Part shown: piece after piece, positions 1 through 10,055 of the stretch
How the letters are laid out: every line of letters starts with the position of its first letter
How positions within the stretch are numbered: the stretch's first letter is position 1
Origin: Mycolicibacter icosiumassiliensis
Lineage (GTDB): Bacteria > Actinomycetota > Actinomycetes > Mycobacteriales > Mycobacteriaceae
DNA: 32,083 nt
Reading direction: 5' to 3'
Assembly (NCBI RefSeq): GCF_900078685.2
Contig: NZ_LT546166.1
Span: 2,762,596-2,794,678 of the forward strand
Position numbers and translations under genes: made by a program
Notes under the pieces: generated by a model
Told to the model about the DNA's origin: nothing
What the model saw: only the letters and a program-made list of their open reading frames with translations
Databases searched by the model: none

Positions 1-77
1 GGGTCGGTGACGGTGTGCGGGGGTCTGGGGCGGCGCGGGTTTGATCGTGCACTCGAGGCGGTCCAGCGGCTGGGGGC

Positions 78-180
78 TCAGCTGGTGGCGAGGTGATCGA
101 CCGGCAGCCGGTCATCCAGTGACGGCGGCAACAACAAACCCCTGCTCCGGGGCGAACACCCGGAATGTCTTGTCCACCAT
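78..180 (-). pseudogene. Decayed transposase N-terminus (IS1182-like)
   Basis: Read on the minus strand from an ATG at 180, one frame gives MVDKTFRVFAPEQGF and stops at 112. The neighbouring frame continues with SLDDRLPVDHLATS and stops at 78. Joined across a frameshift near 125, these resemble the start of IS1182/IS5-type transposases, which typically read FRPxxPEQxxLLPPSLDDWLPEDHLA. Nothing of the catalytic DDE domain is visible downstream, which would run off the window start. It is therefore a remnant at best. The family assignment is from memory of the motif. Confidence 0.45.
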
Positions 181-216
181 CGCCTGCACCCAGCGCCGGC
201 CCCGGACAAGATCTCG

Positions 217-687
217 TCAGGTGACGACCTGCACCACCGGGTCGTGCAGCACCGGGAAGTTGACGGAGTTGGCGATGAAGCAGATCCGGTGCGCGTCGGA
301 ATGCAATGCCAGCGCCCGCTCCACCATCTGCGCGTCGACCACTTCGATTCGCGGCTGCAGGACGACAGTGGTGAAGTGTCCGCCCTCGGTGTTCTCGATC
401 ATCGTGCCGACCGGCCGGTCCTCGTAGGAGACGACCGCCACGCCGTTGACCGAACACAGATACAGGTAGGACAGCATGTGGCATTGGGATAGCGCGGCCA
501 GCAGCAGCTGCTCGGGGTTCCACCGTGTCGGATCACCGCGGAAAGCCGGGTCGGCGGAGCCGGATATGGCGGGGCATCCGGCAGCGGCCACCTCGTGCTC
601 TCGCCCGTAGGCGCGATAGTCGCTGGTCCCGCTGCCGCGATTACCGGTCCAGCAGACCTCCACGGTGTAGCTGTGTTGCGTGGACAT
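217..687 (-). CDS. OsmC-family protein
   Basis: A 156-residue protein of the OsmC/Ohr fold, whose members reduce organic hydroperoxides through two cysteines. The family core WNPEQLLLAALSQCHMLSYL carries the first conserved cysteine, and a second cysteine lies in HRICFIANSVNFPV near the C-terminus. The ATG at 687 is preceded by GGAGG at suitable spacing; an upstream in-frame start at 780 would add a basic leader with no family match, so I rejected it. It lies 83 nt downstream of ansA on the same strand, so co-transcription is possible. The substrate is not visible from the sequence. Ohr, OsmC and YhfA subgroups cannot be separated here. Confidence 0.85.
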   Translation of the reverse strand: MSTQHSYTVEVCWTGNRGSGTSDYRAYGREHEVAAAGCPAISGSADPAFRGDPTRWNPEQLLLAALSQCHMLSYLYLCSVNGVAVVSYEDRPVGTMIENTEGGHFTTVVLQPRIEVVDAQMVERALALHSDAHRICFIANSVNFPVLHDPVVQVVT

Positions 688-770
688 TCGGCCTCCATGG
701 GCTATGAGGTGCGGGCTCGTCACCACAGCACACCGTAGACGCCGGCGAGGGCGAGAATCCTGGCCATCGG

Positions 771-1709
771 TCAGCCCCACCGGTCGATGACATCGCCGGC
801 CGGTTGCCCGGCCGCCAGCGCCGCCATCAGCAGGATCCGTGCCTGCGGCGGCCTCAGCCGCGGCACCATCAGCGCGCCGGCCTCCACCAGGGCCCGGCCC
901 GGGCCGTAGTCCGCGCCGATGCGCCCATCCGGAACCCGGCTGGACACCGCGACCACGAGTCCGGCCGCACAGTGCCGGCGCACCCCCTCGATCACCGCAG
1001 TCGTGGCGTTGCCCGACCCGAGCGCGGACAACACCACCCCGCGCGCACCGGCGGCGGCGCAGGCATCCAGGGCGACGGTGTCGGCGCCCGCGTACAGCGC
1101 CACGACATCGACGCGCGGCACGGTGGCCGGCGCACCGAGGTGGGGCCGAGTCTTGTCACCGGACAGCGTGACCCGGCCGTCGGCGACGCTGCCCAGCAGG
1201 GGACCGGTGAAGCCGGTCAACCCGGTGATGGTGGCCTTCTGCAGCCCCAACGGGGCCAGCACCCGGCCGGCGAAGCACATCAGCACGCCCAGTCCCCGGG
1301 CCGCCGGATCCGCGGCCAGGGCCAGGGCGTCTCGCAAGTTGCCCGGCCCGTCGGCGTCGGGGGCGTCCGCGCCGCGCTGAGCCCCGGTCAGCACGACCGG
1401 CGCGTCCCCGGCATAGCCGAGTTCCAGCCAGAGCGCACCCTCTTCGCAGGTGTCGGTGCCGTGGGTGACGACCACCCCGTCGGCGCCGTCGTCCACCGCG
1501 GCATTGACCGCGGCCAGGAGCGCAGCCCAGTCGGCCGGGCCCAGTTCCGAGCTATCCCGCGCCATCAGGTCCACCACGGTGACGTCCGCTGCGCCGGTGT
1601 CCGCGAGCAAGTCCGAGCCGCTCCGGGCGGGCCGCAGCGCCCCGTCGCCCTGGGTGCTGCAGGAGATGGTGCCGCCGGTGGTGATGACGGTCAGGCGCTT
1701 GGACAGCAT
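771..1709 (-). CDS. ansA: L-asparaginase
   Basis: Hydrolyses L-asparagine to aspartate and ammonia. In M. tuberculosis AnsA supports nitrogen assimilation and acid resistance. The 312-residue product has both active-site signatures of the family: TGGTI at residues 11-15 (first catalytic Thr) and HGTDT at 83-87 (second Thr with the Asp). The C-terminus [17 protein letters not shown] is close to Rv1538c. I chose the ATG at 1709, giving [15 protein letters not shown]; an upstream in-frame start at 1766 would overlap the divergent lspA start. No signal peptide is visible, so it is probably cytoplasmic. Gene order next to divergent lspA matches M. tuberculosis. Confidence 0.95.
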   Translation of the reverse strand: MLSKRLTVITTGGTISCSTQGDGALRPARSGSDLLADTGAADVTVVDLMARDSSELGPADWAALLAAVNAAVDDGADGVVVTHGTDTCEEGALWLELGYAGDAPVVLTGAQRGADAPDADGPGNLRDALALAADPAARGLGVLMCFAGRVLAPLGLQKATITGLTGFTGPLLGSVADGRVTLSGDKTRPHLGAPATVPRVDVVALYAGADTVALDACAAAGARGVVLSALGSGNATTAVIEGVRRHCAAGLVVAVSSRVPDGRIGADYGPGRALVEAGALMVPRLRPPQARILLMAALAAGQPAGDVIDRWG

Positions 1710-1750
1710 GCCGCGATCATGCCGCACCTGGGTTAAGGGATGATGGGGGC

Positions 1751-2332
1751 GTGACTGACGAAACAACCGACTCGACCGAGACGGAGGTGGACCCGGTCCC
1801 GGCCCCCGAGTCGGAGCCGGCCGCCCCGCCCCGCCGGCTGGGGCTGCTGCTGTCGGTGGCCGCGGTGGTGCTGATCGCCGACGTCGTCACCAAGGTGCTC
1901 GCGGTGAAGATGCTCACCCCCGGCCAGCCGGTGCCGATCATCGGCGACACCGTGACCTGGACCCTGGTCCGCAACTCCGGCGCCGCGTTCTCGATGGCCA
2001 CCAGCTACACCTGGGTGTTGACCCTGATCGCCAGCTCGGTGGTGCTCGGCATCATCTGGATGTCGCGCCGCCTGGTGTCGCCCTGGTGGGCGATCGGGCT
2101 GGGGATGATCCTCGGCGGGGCGCTGGGCAACCTGGTGGACCGGTTCTTCCGGGCACCCGGGCATCTGCAGGGTCACGTGGTCGACTTCCTGTCGATCGGC
2201 TGGTGGCCGGTGTTCAACGTCGCCGACCCCGCGGTAGTAGGCGGTGCGATCCTGCTGGTGGCGCTGTCGGTGTTCGGCTTCGACTTCGACGCGGTGGGTC
2301 GTCGGCGTGCTGGCGACGGCGAGCAAGCCTGA
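1751..2332 (+). CDS. lspA: Lipoprotein signal peptidase (SPase II)
   Basis: Inner-membrane aspartyl protease that cleaves prolipoprotein signal peptides ahead of the lipidated cysteine. The 193-residue protein has four hydrophobic segments after a proline- and acid-rich N-terminal tail of about 28 residues, typical of mycobacterial LspA. The catalytic aspartates are D145 in HVVDFLSIG and D159 in [20 protein letters not shown] (residues 123-131) is the conserved box before them. The start is the GTG at 1751, facing ansA across about 41 nt. The pseudouridine synthase follows after 7 nt, as in M. tuberculosis, suggesting an operon. Confidence 0.96.
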   Translation: MTDETTDSTETEVDPVPAPESEPAAPPRRLGLLLSVAAVVLIADVVTKVLAVKMLTPGQPVPIIGDTVTWTLVRNSGAAFSMATSYTWVLTLIASSVVLGIIWMSRRLVSPWWAIGLGMILGGALGNLVDRFFRAPGHLQGHVVDFLSIGWWPVFNVADPAVVGGAILLVALSVFGFDFDAVGRRRAGDGEQA

Positions 2333-2339
2333 TGCGGCT

Positions 2340-3269
2340 GTGACGGAACGATCCATGCCGGTCCCCGAGGGGCTGGCCGGCATGCGGGTGGACGCCGGGC
2401 TGGCCCGCCTGCTGGGCCTGTCCCGCAATGTCGTCGCGACGCTGGCCGAAAACGGCGACGTGGAACTGGACGGCGTGGCTGCCGGCAAGTCCGATCGGCT
2501 CGCCGCCGGTGCGTGGCTTCAGGTGCGGCTGCCCGAAGCACCGCCCCCGCTGGAGAACATCGCGGCCGAGGTCGAGGGCATGACGATCTTGTACTCCGAT
2601 GCCGACATCGTCGCCGTCGACAAACCACCCGGCGTCGCTGCGCACGCGTCCGTGGGCTGGACGGGGCCGACGGTGCTGGGCGGCCTGGCCGCGGCCGGCT
2701 ATCGAATCACCACGTCCGGGGTTCCCGAGCGGCAGGGCATCGTGCACCGCCTGGATGTTGGGACCTCCGGGGTGATGGTGGTGGCGATCTCCGAACGCGC
2801 CTACACCGCACTCAAACGCGCGTTCAAGGCGCGCACGGTGGAGAAGCGCTACCACGCCCTGGTACAGGGCCATCCGGACCCGTCCAGTGGCACCATCGAC
2901 GCACCGATCGGCCGACATCACGGACCGGACTGGAAATTCGCCGTGACCGCCGATGGTCGCCACAGCATCACCCACTACGACACGGTGGAGGCGTTCGTCG
3001 CCGCGAGCCTGCTCGACGTGCACCTGGAAACCGGCCGCACCCACCAGATCCGGGTGCACTTCTCGGCCCTGCGGCATCCCTGCTGCGGCGACCTCACCTA
3101 CGGGGCCGACCCGACGCTGGCGCGCAAGCTCGGGCTGGAACGCCAGTGGTTGCACGCCCGCTCGCTGGCCTTCGCCCACCCTGGCGACGGGCGGCGCATC
3201 GAGATCACCAGCGAATACCCCGCCGACCTGCAACACGCCTTAGACGTGCTGCGCTGCGATTCCCGTTGA
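2340..3269 (+). CDS. RluA/RluD-family rRNA pseudouridine synthase
   Basis: Converts specific uridines in structured RNA, probably 23S rRNA, to pseudouridine. An N-terminal S4-like RNA-binding region occupies about residues 10-75 and the catalytic domain about 80-300. The RluA-family active-site motif [11 protein letters not shown] carries the catalytic Asp139. [13 protein letters not shown] is the second conserved family motif. I chose the GTG at 2340 ([14 protein letters not shown]), which gives 309 residues and matches the length and N-terminus I recall for Rv1540. An ATG eight bases upstream terminates at once. It follows lspA by 7 nt. The exact target uridine cannot be read from the sequence. 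Confidence 0.93.
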   Translation: MTERSMPVPEGLAGMRVDAGLARLLGLSRNVVATLAENGDVELDGVAAGKSDRLAAGAWLQVRLPEAPPPLENIAAEVEGMTILYSDADIVAVDKPPGVAAHASVGWTGPTVLGGLAAAGYRITTSGVPERQGIVHRLDVGTSGVMVVAISERAYTALKRAFKARTVEKRYHALVQGHPDPSSGTIDAPIGRHHGPDWKFAVTADGRHSITHYDTVEAFVAASLLDVHLETGRTHQIRVHFSALRHPCCGDLTYGADPTLARKLGLERQWLHARSLAFAHPGDGRRIEITSEYPADLQHALDVLRCDSR

Positions 3270-3280
3270 CCTGCGCGGAG

Positions 3281-4225
3281 TCAACCCCAGTCAGCCAAAG
3301 TCAGCCAACCATTTGGACCAAACCAGTCCAGTACACCGCCTACGTTCACCGAGGCATTCCAGAGTGCCTCCAGTGGGTTGATGCCTGTATCGGGGATCGT
3401 CCAGTAGTTGGTCAGCCCGTCGGTGAACGACGGATCAGCACCGACGCCGGCGATCTGGTCCGGCGTCAACCCGAGGTACTCCAGGTGTGTGACGAACAGT
3501 CCAGTCAAGGTGGTAACCAACGTCGATAGATCTGAGACGGGGTTCTTCGGCCACTCGGCCCACGCGTCTCCGGCTATGGTGAACACATCGGTCGGGTATA
3601 GGTCATTCGGGGTCGTCACGCCGAGCAGATTGCCGAGACCCATGAATTGCAGTAGTTGTTCGACAGGCTCACGAAGCCACTCCGACAATGACGGCAGCAG
3701 ACTACTGAGCAATCCGCCGTGGGCCGAGGCGGTGTCCCCGACAAAGATGAAGTGCAGGGCATCGGAGGGGATGCCCGCATCGTGTAACAGCTGCATCGCC
3801 TGCCCGGCCGCCACCGCGCTCTCCGAGTAGCCCACGATCAACAGTGGGTTCTCCGCGTTGAAGTCGCCCGACGCCATCTGCGCTTTGATCGCCGCGACCA
3901 GGCTGGCGACTTCGGTGTCGACCCTGTCGTCCCAATTGGGGAAGAAGTTGGTCAAGGGGTACGTCACCGGCACGGTGTTGCCGGTGAATCCCATCGGTTC
4001 CAGGTACAGCCGGTCGACACTCGACAAGTAGGTATTGCCGGGTACCGGCCACCCACCGGGCCCCATGATCAGCGCCGTACCGTTCCCCAGATGGATGTCC
4101 GCAAGCCCGGCGGTCAGCAGCACGTCGCGCGTGCTGGCGTACGACGCCGGTGCGGTGACTCCGGTGGCGGCGATCAAGCCGGCAGTGCCGATAATGCTGG
4201 CCGTCTTCATTGCGTTAGCGTGCAC
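3281..4225 (-). CDS. Secreted PE-PPE domain hydrolase
   Basis: A serine alpha/beta hydrolase of the PE-PPE (PF08237) type, without an attached PE or PPE domain. A hydrophobic N-terminal stretch ending in ASYA (about residue 30) looks like a Sec signal peptide, so the product is probably exported. The nucleophile elbow is GYSES, with Ser at about residue 134. MGPGGWPVPG and YPLTNFFPNWDD are typical of the family. Related mycobacterial enzymes act as esterases or cutinase-like lipases. Start choice is uncertain: TTG 4228, GTG 4225 or ATG 4210; a GAGGCGGA ribosome site favours the first two. Its codons look more AT-rich than its neighbours, and no equivalent sits here in M. tuberculosis, which suggests later acquisition. 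Confidence 0.85.
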   Translation of the reverse strand: MHANAMKTASIIGTAGLIAATGVTAPASYASTRDVLLTAGLADIHLGNGTALIMGPGGWPVPGNTYLSSVDRLYLEPMGFTGNTVPVTYPLTNFFPNWDDRVDTEVASLVAAIKAQMASGDFNAENPLLIVGYSESAVAAGQAMQLLHDAGIPSDALHFIFVGDTASAHGGLLSSLLPSLSEWLREPVEQLLQFMGLGNLLGVTTPNDLYPTDVFTIAGDAWAEWPKNPVSDLSTLVTTLTGLFVTHLEYLGLTPDQIAGVGADPSFTDGLTNYWTIPDTGINPLEALWNASVNVGGVLDWFGPNGWLTLADWG

Positions 4226-4363
4226 CAACGGTCCGCCTCATCAGGCTATACGCTCCCCATGTCTACCATCATCAGCTACGGGCAGGCAGCGTACCCGAGA
4301 CCAGTCCAGGCGTTCACATGCGGTGAGGAGCGGACCGCCGAAGCGCCGGCGCTCGGCGCATTG

Positions 4364-5134
4364 TCAGCCGTTTGGCTTGCGGGCCTCGACCAGCACCCGG
4401 GTGGCGTGCGCGACGAAGCACCCCTGCGACTCGATCTGCTCGTGCATCTCGCGCAGTCGGTCATGATGATCGTCGACCGCAAAGTCAGGCACGGTCCAGA
4501 TCACTTTGCGCAGGAAGTAGATGACCGCGCCCACGTCGAAGAACTCGGCCCGGAGCCGCTCGAGCCGCAGATCGAGCACTTCCATGCCGGCGGCCGCCGC
4601 CTCGGCTCGCACCGCATCCGGTTGGTATTGGGCACCTTTGCCCGGCATCGGCCCGAGAAAGAACTCGCTGAGCTCCAGCATCGTCGCCGGCCCGATCTGC
4701 TGGGCGAAGTAGTGACCGCCGGGCCGCAGCACGCGCGCGATCTCGTCCCACCATGTCGCCAACGGGTGGCGGCTGCTGACCAGATCGAATGCTTCATCGC
4801 CGAAGGGCAGTGGCGGCCGGTCCGGCACCGTCACCACCACCACGCCACGCCGATGAAGCAACTCGGTGGCGCGTGCCGCATTCGGCGGCCAGGACTCGGT
4901 GGCCGCCATCGTCGGGGGGAACGTGCCGAACTCCTCGATACCTGCCAGCACCTCGCCACCACCGGTGTTCAGGTCGACCGCGGCCGAGACACCCGACAGC
5001 CGCCTGGCCAGCTGACGTTGATAGCCCCAGGACGGGCGTTGTTCGGTGGCGCGGCCGTCAAGCCAGGAGAACTCCCAGCCGTCGACGGGTGCGGCGGCGG
5101 CCTCGGCCACCAGTTCGTCGAAGCTTCGCGACAT
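4364..5134 (-). CDS. Class I SAM-dependent methyltransferase
   Basis: A 256-residue protein with a Rossmann-type SAM-binding domain. AAVDLNTGGGEVLAGI (about 51-66) is the glycine-rich motif I. FDLVSSRHPLATWWDEIARVLRPGGHYF (about 115-143) holds the post-II and motif III region seen in methyltransferase type 11 proteins. The C-terminal EFFDVGAVIYFLRKVIWTVPDF is typical of actinobacterial members. The substrate is unknown. The ATG at 5134 has only a weak ribosome site, but the gene starts 8 nt after the dodecin stop on the same strand, so it is probably translated from a dodecin–methyltransferase mRNA. Confidence 0.85.
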   Translation of the reverse strand: MSRSFDELVAEAAAAPVDGWEFSWLDGRATEQRPSWGYQRQLARRLSGVSAAVDLNTGGGEVLAGIEEFGTFPPTMAATESWPPNAARATELLHRRGVVVVTVPDRPPLPFGDEAFDLVSSRHPLATWWDEIARVLRPGGHYFAQQIGPATMLELSEFFLGPMPGKGAQYQPDAVRAEAAAAGMEVLDLRLERLRAEFFDVGAVIYFLRKVIWTVPDFAVDDHHDRLREMHEQIESQGCFVAHATRVLVEARKPNG

Positions 5135-5142
5135 CGAGGTAA

Positions 5143-5379
5143 TTAGCTCGATTCGTCGGCCGGTTTGGATGACTTCGGCGGCCGGATCTTGAAGGAGATA
5201 CGCAGTTTGGTGCGGTAGATGATCCCGCCCTTGTCGTCGAGTGTGAGGTCCTGCTCGACGACCTGGGCGACGCGGATGTCATCGATGGTCTGCTTGGCCC
5301 GGTGCACCGCTTCGGCCGCGGCGTTCTCCCAGGACGACGGGCTGGTCCCGATGATGTCGATCACCCGGTACACGCTCAT
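5143..5379 (-). CDS. Dodecin-family flavin-binding protein
   Basis: A 78-residue dodecin. Members form dodecamers that store flavins or, in some lineages, coenzyme A. SVYRVIDIIGTSPSSWENAAAEAVHRAKQTI is the canonical N-terminal half, and the Trp in SSWENA is the residue that stacks on flavin. The following VVEQDLTLDDKGGIIYRTKLRISF forms the beta strands. The tail is basic then acidic (PPKSSKPADESS). The ATG at 5379 is preceded by GAGGAGAGG at good spacing, so I rejected the longer frame to 5475. It is divergent from dnaE1 and probably co-transcribed with the methyltransferase 8 nt downstream. Confidence 0.92.
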   Translation of the reverse strand: MSVYRVIDIIGTSPSSWENAAAEAVHRAKQTIDDIRVAQVVEQDLTLDDKGGIIYRTKLRISFKIRPPKSSKPADESS

Positions 5380-5501
5380 GTATGCCTCTCCTCGCTTGCG
5401 CCGAACCTCAACGTAGTGCACGGCGGCGGCCGCTGTCCCGGGAAACGACAGCCGAAGAGACACGGGCAACGACACGCCCGGAAAGCGTCAGAGGTGGGCC
5501 A

Positions 5502-5507
5502 TAGACT
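5502..5507 (+). promoter_or_regulatory. Candidate -10 box for dnaE1
   Basis: TAGACT matches the mycobacterial TANNNT -10 element and lies 9 nt before the dnaE1 ATG. Transcription would begin within a few bases of the start codon, giving a leaderless or near-leaderless mRNA. No Shine-Dalgarno sequence is obvious between the box and the ATG, which supports this reading. It is an inference from spacing only. Confidence 0.45.
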
Positions 5508-5516
5508 GGCGGTCCT

Positions 5517-8500
5517 ATGGACAGTTCATCGTCGCGGTCCTTCGTGCACCTGCATAACCACACCGAGTACTCGATGCTCGATGGCGCGGCGAAGATCGCC
5601 CCGATGCTGGCTGAGGCGCAGCGCTTGGAGATGCCCGCGATCGGGATGACCGACCACGGAAACATGTTCGGCGCCAGTGAGTTCTACAACGCGGCGACCA
5701 AGGTCGGCATCAAGCCGATCATCGGGGTGGAGGCCTACATCGCCCCCGGTTCTCGTTTCGACACCCGCCGGGTCCACTGGGGCGACCCGAGCCAGAAGAG
5801 CGACGACGTCTCCGGCAGTGGCTCCTACACCCACCTGACCATGGTCGCCGAGAACGCCACCGGGTTGCGCAACCTGTTCAAGCTGTCGTCGCTGGCCTCC
5901 TTCGAGGGCCAGCTCGGCAAGTGGTCGCGGATGGACGCCGAGATCATCGCCGAGCATGCCGAGGGCATCATCGCCACCACCGGCTGCCCGTCCGGGGAGG
6001 TGCAGACTCGACTGCGCCTCGGTCATGAGCGCGAGGCGCTGGAGTCGGCCGCCAAATGGCGGGAGATCTTCGGCCCGGAGAACTACTTCCTGGAGGTGAT
6101 GGACCACGGGCTGTCCATCGAGCGTCGGGTCCGCGACGGGCTGTTGGAGGTCGGGCGCAAGCTCGGCATCCCGACGTTGGCCACCAACGACTGCCACTAC
6201 GTCACCCGCGATGCCTCCAGCAGCCATGAGGCACTGCTGTGTGTGCAGACCGGCAAGACGCTGTCGGATCCCACGCGGTTCAAGTTCGACGGCGACGGCT
6301 ACTACCTGAAGTCGGCCGCCGAGATGCGCGCGCTCTGGGATGACCAGCTACCCGAGGCGTGTGACTCCACCCTGCTGATCGCCGAGCGGGTGCAGTCCTA
6401 TGCCGACGTATGGACCCCGCGTGACCGGATGCCGGTGTTTCCCGTCCCCGACGGCCATGACCAGGGCTCCTGGCTGCGCCACGAGGTGCAGGCCGGCCTG
6501 GAACGGCGCTTCCCGGCCGGCGTGCCGACTGAGTACACCGACCGCGCCTCCTACGAGATCGACGTCATCTGCGGCAAGGGATTTCCGGCCTACTTCCTGA
6601 TCGTCGCGGACTTGATCAACTACGCCCGCTCGATCAACATCCGGGTGGGCCCGGGCCGGGGGTCGGCTGCCGGGTCGCTGGTGGCCTACGCGCTGGGCAT
6701 CACCAATATCGACCCTATTCCGCACGGTTTGCTGTTCGAACGCTTCCTCAACCCGGAACGGCCGTCGGCGCCCGATATCGATATCGACTTCGACGACCGT
6801 CGCCGAGGCGAGATGGTGCGCTATGCCGCCGAGCGGTGGGGCAGTGACCGGGTAGCCCAGGTGATTACCTTCGGCACCATTAAAACCAAAGCGGCACTGA
6901 AAGATTCAGCCCGTGTGAATTATGGCCAACCGGGCTATGCCATTGCCGACCGGATCACTAAGGCACTTCCGCCGCCGATCATGGCCAAGGACATCCCGCT
7001 GTCGGGCATCACCGACCCCAACCACGAGCGGTACAAGGAGGCCGCCGAGGTTCGGGCGTTGATCGACACCGACCCCGATGTGCGCACCATCTACGAGACG
7101 GCGCGAGGCCTGGAGGGCCTGGTCCGCAACGCCGGTGTGCACGCCTGCGCGGTGATCATGAGCTCCGAGCCGCTGATCGAGGCGATCCCGTTGTGGAAGC
7201 GGCCGCAGGACGGCGCCATCATCACCGGCTGGGACTACCCGTCGTGTGAAGAAATCGGCCTGCTGAAGATGGACTTCCTGGGCCTGCGCAACCTGACGAT
7301 CATCGGTGACTGCCTGGAGAACATCAAAGCCAACCGGGGCATCGACCTGGATCTGGACACCTTGCCCTTCGATGACCCGCTCACCTACGAACTGCTGGGC
7401 CGCGGCGACACCCTGGGTGTGTTCCAGCTCGACGGTGGCCCGATGCGCGACCTGCTGCGCCGCATGCAGCCCACCGAATTCAACGACATCGTCGCCGTGC
7501 TGGCGCTGTATCGGCCCGGCCCGATGGGCATGAACGCCCACAACGACTACGCCGACCGCAAGAACGAGCGCCAGGCCATCAAGCCCATCCATCCCGAACT
7601 CGAAGAGCCGCTGCGCGACATCCTCTCGGAGACCTACGGCCTGATCGTCTACCAAGAGCAGATCATGTTCATCGCCCAGAAGGTGGCCTCCTACACCATG
7701 GGCAAGGCCGATGCGCTGCGTAAGGCCATGGGCAAGAAGAAACTTGAAGTGCTCGAAGCCGAATACAAGGGCTTTTATGAGGGGATGACCGCCAACGGAT
7801 TCTCCGAAAAGGCCGTGAAGGCGTTGTGGGACACCATCCTTCCGTTCGCCGGCTACGCGTTCAACAAATCACACGCGGCCGGCTACGGCCTGGTGTCGTA
7901 CTGGACCGCCTATCTCAAGGCCAACTATCCGGCCGAATACATGGCCGGGCTGTTGACGTCGGTCGGTGACGACAAAGACAAGGCCGCGGTGTATCTGGCC
8001 GACTGCCGCCGGCTGGGGATCACCGTGCTGCCGCCGGACGTCAACGAATCCGAGTTGAACTTCGCTTCGGTGGGCGAAGACATCCGCTACGGGCTGGGGG
8101 CGGTGCGCAACGTCGGCGCCAATGTGGTCGGCTCGCTGATCAACACCCGGACCCATAAGGGCCGGTTCACCGACTTCTCCGACTACCTCAACAAGATCGA
8201 CATCGCGGCCTGCAACAAGAAGGTCACCGAATCCTTGATCAAGGCCGGTGCCTTCGACTCGCTGGGGCATCCGCGCAAGGGCCTGTTCCTGGTGCACACC
8301 GACGCGGTCGACTCGGTGCTGGGCACCAAGAAGGCCGAAGCGGTGGGCCAGTTCGACCTGTTCGGCGGGGGAGACGGCGACAGCGCAGGAACCGATGCTG
8401 TTTTCGGCATCAAAGTGCCCGACGAGGAGTGGGCCGACAAACACAAGCTGGCCCTAGAACGGGAGATGCTCGGACTCTACGTTTCCGGGCACCCGCTGAA

Positions 8501-9068
8501 CGGCATCGCGCATCTGCTGGCCGCCCAGGTCGACACCCAGATCCCGGCGATCTTGGAGGGCGACATCGCCTCCGACACCCAGGTGCGGGTCGGCGGAATC
8601 CTGGCGTCGGTGAACCGCCGGGTCAACAAGAACGGGCTGCCCTGGGCCTCGGCGCAATTGGAGGATCTCACCGGCGGTATCGAGGTGATGTTCTTTCCGC
8701 AGACCTACTCGGCGTTCGGCGCCGAGGTCGCCGACGACGCCGTGGTGCTGGTCAGCGCCAAGGTCAACATCCGCGATGACCGGATCTCGTTGATCGCCAA
8801 CGAATTGGTGGTGCCGGATTTCTCCGCCAATGCCGCGGATCGGCCGCTGGCGGTGAGCCTTCCGACCCGACAATGCACCATGGACAAGGTCAGTGCGCTT
8901 AAGCAGGTGCTGACCCGCCATCCCGGTACCGCGCAGGTGCAACTGCGGCTGATCAGCGGGGAGCGCATCACCGTGCTGGAGCTGGATCCCTCGCTGCGGG
9001 TGACGCCATCTTCGGCGCTGATGGGGGATCTGAAGGCCTTGCTCGGCCCCGGCTGTCTGGGCGGGTAG
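5517..9068 (+). CDS. dnaE1: Replicative DNA polymerase III alpha subunit
   Basis: Essential chromosomal replicase with an N-terminal PHP-domain proofreading exonuclease in mycobacteria. Its 1183 residues match DnaE1 length. The PHP motifs are [13 protein letters not shown] at 11-23 and MTDHGNM at 44-50, with metal-binding residues retained, so proofreading should be intact. The polymerase acidic residues lie in [11 protein letters not shown] (about 419-429) and in [12 protein letters not shown] (Asp586). The tandem helix-hairpin-helix region (about 830-900) and OB fold (about 1010-1090, [27 protein letters not shown]) follow. It is divergent from dodecin and ends at a hairpin shared with the convergent methyltransferase gene. 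Reading frame and domain order show no disruption. Confidence 0.98.
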   Translation: MDSSSSRSFVHLHNHTEYSMLDGAAKIAPMLAEAQRLEMPAIGMTDHGNMFGASEFYNAATKVGIKPIIGVEAYIAPGSRFDTRRVHWGDPSQKSDDVSGSGSYTHLTMVAENATGLRNLFKLSSLASFEGQLGKWSRMDAEIIAEHAEGIIATTGCPSGEVQTRLRLGHEREALESAAKWREIFGPENYFLEVMDHGLSIERRVRDGLLEVGRKLGIPTLATNDCHYVTRDASSSHEALLCVQTGKTLSDPTRFKFDGDGYYLKSAAEMRALWDDQLPEACDSTLLIAERVQSYADVWTPRDRMPVFPVPDGHDQGSWLRHEVQAGLERRFPAGVPTEYTDRASYEIDVICGKGFPAYFLIVADLINYARSINIRVGPGRGSAAGSLVAYALGITNIDPIPHGLLFERFLNPERPSAPDIDIDFDDRRRGEMVRYAAERWGSDRVAQVITFGTIKTKAALKDSARVNYGQPGYAIADRITKALPPPIMAKDIPLSGITDPNHERYKEAAEVRALIDTDPDVRTIYETARGLEGLVRNAGVHACAVIMSSEPLIEAIPLWKRPQDGAIITGWDYPSCEEIGLLKMDFLGLRNLTIIGDCLENIKANRGIDLDLDTLPFDDPLTYELLGRGDTLGVFQLDGGPMRDLLRRMQPTEFNDIVAVLALYRPGPMGMNAHNDYADRKNERQAIKPIHPELEEPLRDILSETYGLIVYQEQIMFIAQKVASYTMGKADALRKAMGKKKLEVLEAEYKGFYEGMTANGFSEKAVKALWDTILPFAGYAFNKSHAAGYGLVSYWTAYLKANYPAEYMAGLLTSVGDDKDKAAVYLADCRRLGITVLPPDVNESELNFASVGEDIRYGLGAVRNVGANVVGSLINTRTHKGRFTDFSDYLNKIDIAACNKKVTESLIKAGAFDSLGHPRKGLFLVHTDAVDSVLGTKKAEAVGQFDLFGGGDGDSAGTDAVFGIKVPDEEWADKHKLALEREMLGLYVSGHPLNGIAHLLAAQVDTQIPAILEGDIASDTQVRVGGILASVNRRVNKNGLPWASAQLEDLTGGIEVMFFPQTYSAFGAEVADDAVVLVSAKVNIRDDRISLIANELVVPDFSANAADRPLAVSLPTRQCTMDKVSALKQVLTRHPGTAQVQLRLISGERITVLELDPSLRVTPSSALMGDLKALLGPGCLGG

Positions 9069-9087
9069 CCGGGGGATATCGCGCTGT

Positions 9088-9129
9088 CTGGCCACAGGTT
9101 GCGGGTTCGGCTGCGCCGCAACCTGACCA
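9088..9129. terminator. Hairpin between convergent genes
   Basis: CAGGTTGCGG (9095-9104) and CCGCAACCTG (9116-9125) form a perfect 10-bp stem with an 11-nt loop. CTGG/CCAG outside it can extend the stem after a small internal bulge. It lies 26 nt after the dnaE1 stop and just before the convergent methyltransferase stop, so it can serve both strands. There is no U-tract, which is usual for mycobacterial terminators. Confidence 0.65.
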
Positions 9130-9135
9130 GGCATC

Positions 9136-9969
9136 TCAGAACTTGTAGCGCAGCACTCGGGCCTTGCCGGCCACCGACTTGAATCGGCCGGCAAGCCGAG
9201 TCATTGTGCGGGCAGGGCCGGGAAACGAATCCACCTCGGCGGCGTGTGCCAGGCAGGCCTGTTCGACCAGCCGCAGCCGCGGCTTCCACCGCTCCGGTGT
9301 GTGCGGGTCGGTGAAGCCGGGGTTGGCCCAGACCCGGCGCAGCATGGTGAACATTCCCCGCGGCGCGAGCTTCATGCCCAGCCAGCTGAGCGCCCCGACC
9401 CGCCCGTAGTCGTTGAATGCCAGCTCGCCGGTGACGAAATGGTCGATGGCGTGCCCGATCAGCGCGATGACCTGCGGTTCGGTGAGAAAGGCGAACAGTC
9501 CATCGGCGATCACCATGGTGGGTCGCCCGACCGGGATGCCGGTTGTCCAGTCCGTGCCGGTCAGATCGGCGGCGATCACGTGCTCCGCGGGCTGAGCCGG
9601 CACCACCTTCTCGCGCAGTGCGATCACGTGCGGCAGATCGATGCTGTACCAGTCGACACCGGCTGGCGGTTGCACCCGGGCCAACGGCTCGTTGAGCCCG
9701 ACGCCGAGGTCGACCACCACCGCATCGGGGTGCGCAGCCGTGTACGCGCGGACGCGCTCATCGAGCATCTTGGCGCGGAGGGCGGTTTGGCGCACCACAC
9801 TTGCCGGGATCCGGAAGGCGGGAAAGTCGTAATCGATCAGGCCGACGACCCGGTCGGAGAACTCGTCACCGAGGATCGGGATGGGAGCACGACAGTCCAG
9901 TGCGCGCGCGTACGCGGTGAGGAACGCTGTCTGCTCGACCAAACTGAACTCGGTGACGGCAATCGGCAT
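9136..9969 (-). CDS. Leucine carboxyl methyltransferase-family protein
   Basis: A SAM-dependent methyltransferase of the LCM/Ppm1 (PF04072) family, expanded in mycobacteria. DAVVVDLGVGLNEPL (about 82-96) is the SAM-binding glycine motif, followed by VDWYSIDLPHVIALREKVVP, characteristic of the family. MVIADGLFAFLTEPQVIALI comes next. The ATG at 9969 gives 277 residues and begins with MPIAVTEFSLVEQTAFLT; an upstream GTG-type start would invade the divergent promoter. Despite the family name, the substrate in bacteria is usually a polyketide or other small carboxylate and cannot be told here. It is divergent from the enoyl-CoA hydratase. Confidence 0.88.
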   Translation of the reverse strand: MPIAVTEFSLVEQTAFLTAYARALDCRAPIPILGDEFSDRVVGLIDYDFPAFRIPASVVRQTALRAKMLDERVRAYTAAHPDAVVVDLGVGLNEPLARVQPPAGVDWYSIDLPHVIALREKVVPAQPAEHVIAADLTGTDWTTGIPVGRPTMVIADGLFAFLTEPQVIALIGHAIDHFVTGELAFNDYGRVGALSWLGMKLAPRGMFTMLRRVWANPGFTDPHTPERWKPRLRLVEQACLAHAAEVDSFPGPARTMTRLAGRFKSVAGKARVLRYKF

Positions 9970-10042
9970 GGGCTCACCGTAGGCGATGTCGACCGCAGCG
10001 ACCCGTAAGCGCAATCCCGCGCCTTCGCCACGGCGGCGCCAC

Positions 10043-10048
10043 TAACGT
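10043..10048 (+). promoter_or_regulatory. Candidate leaderless -10 box for the enoyl-CoA hydratase
   Basis: TAACGT fits TANNNT and is followed by 7 nt and then the ATG at 10056. That spacing puts the transcription start at or next to the start codon. No ribosome-binding site is visible upstream of this ATG. Confidence 0.5.
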
Positions 10049-10055
10049 CGACGCC

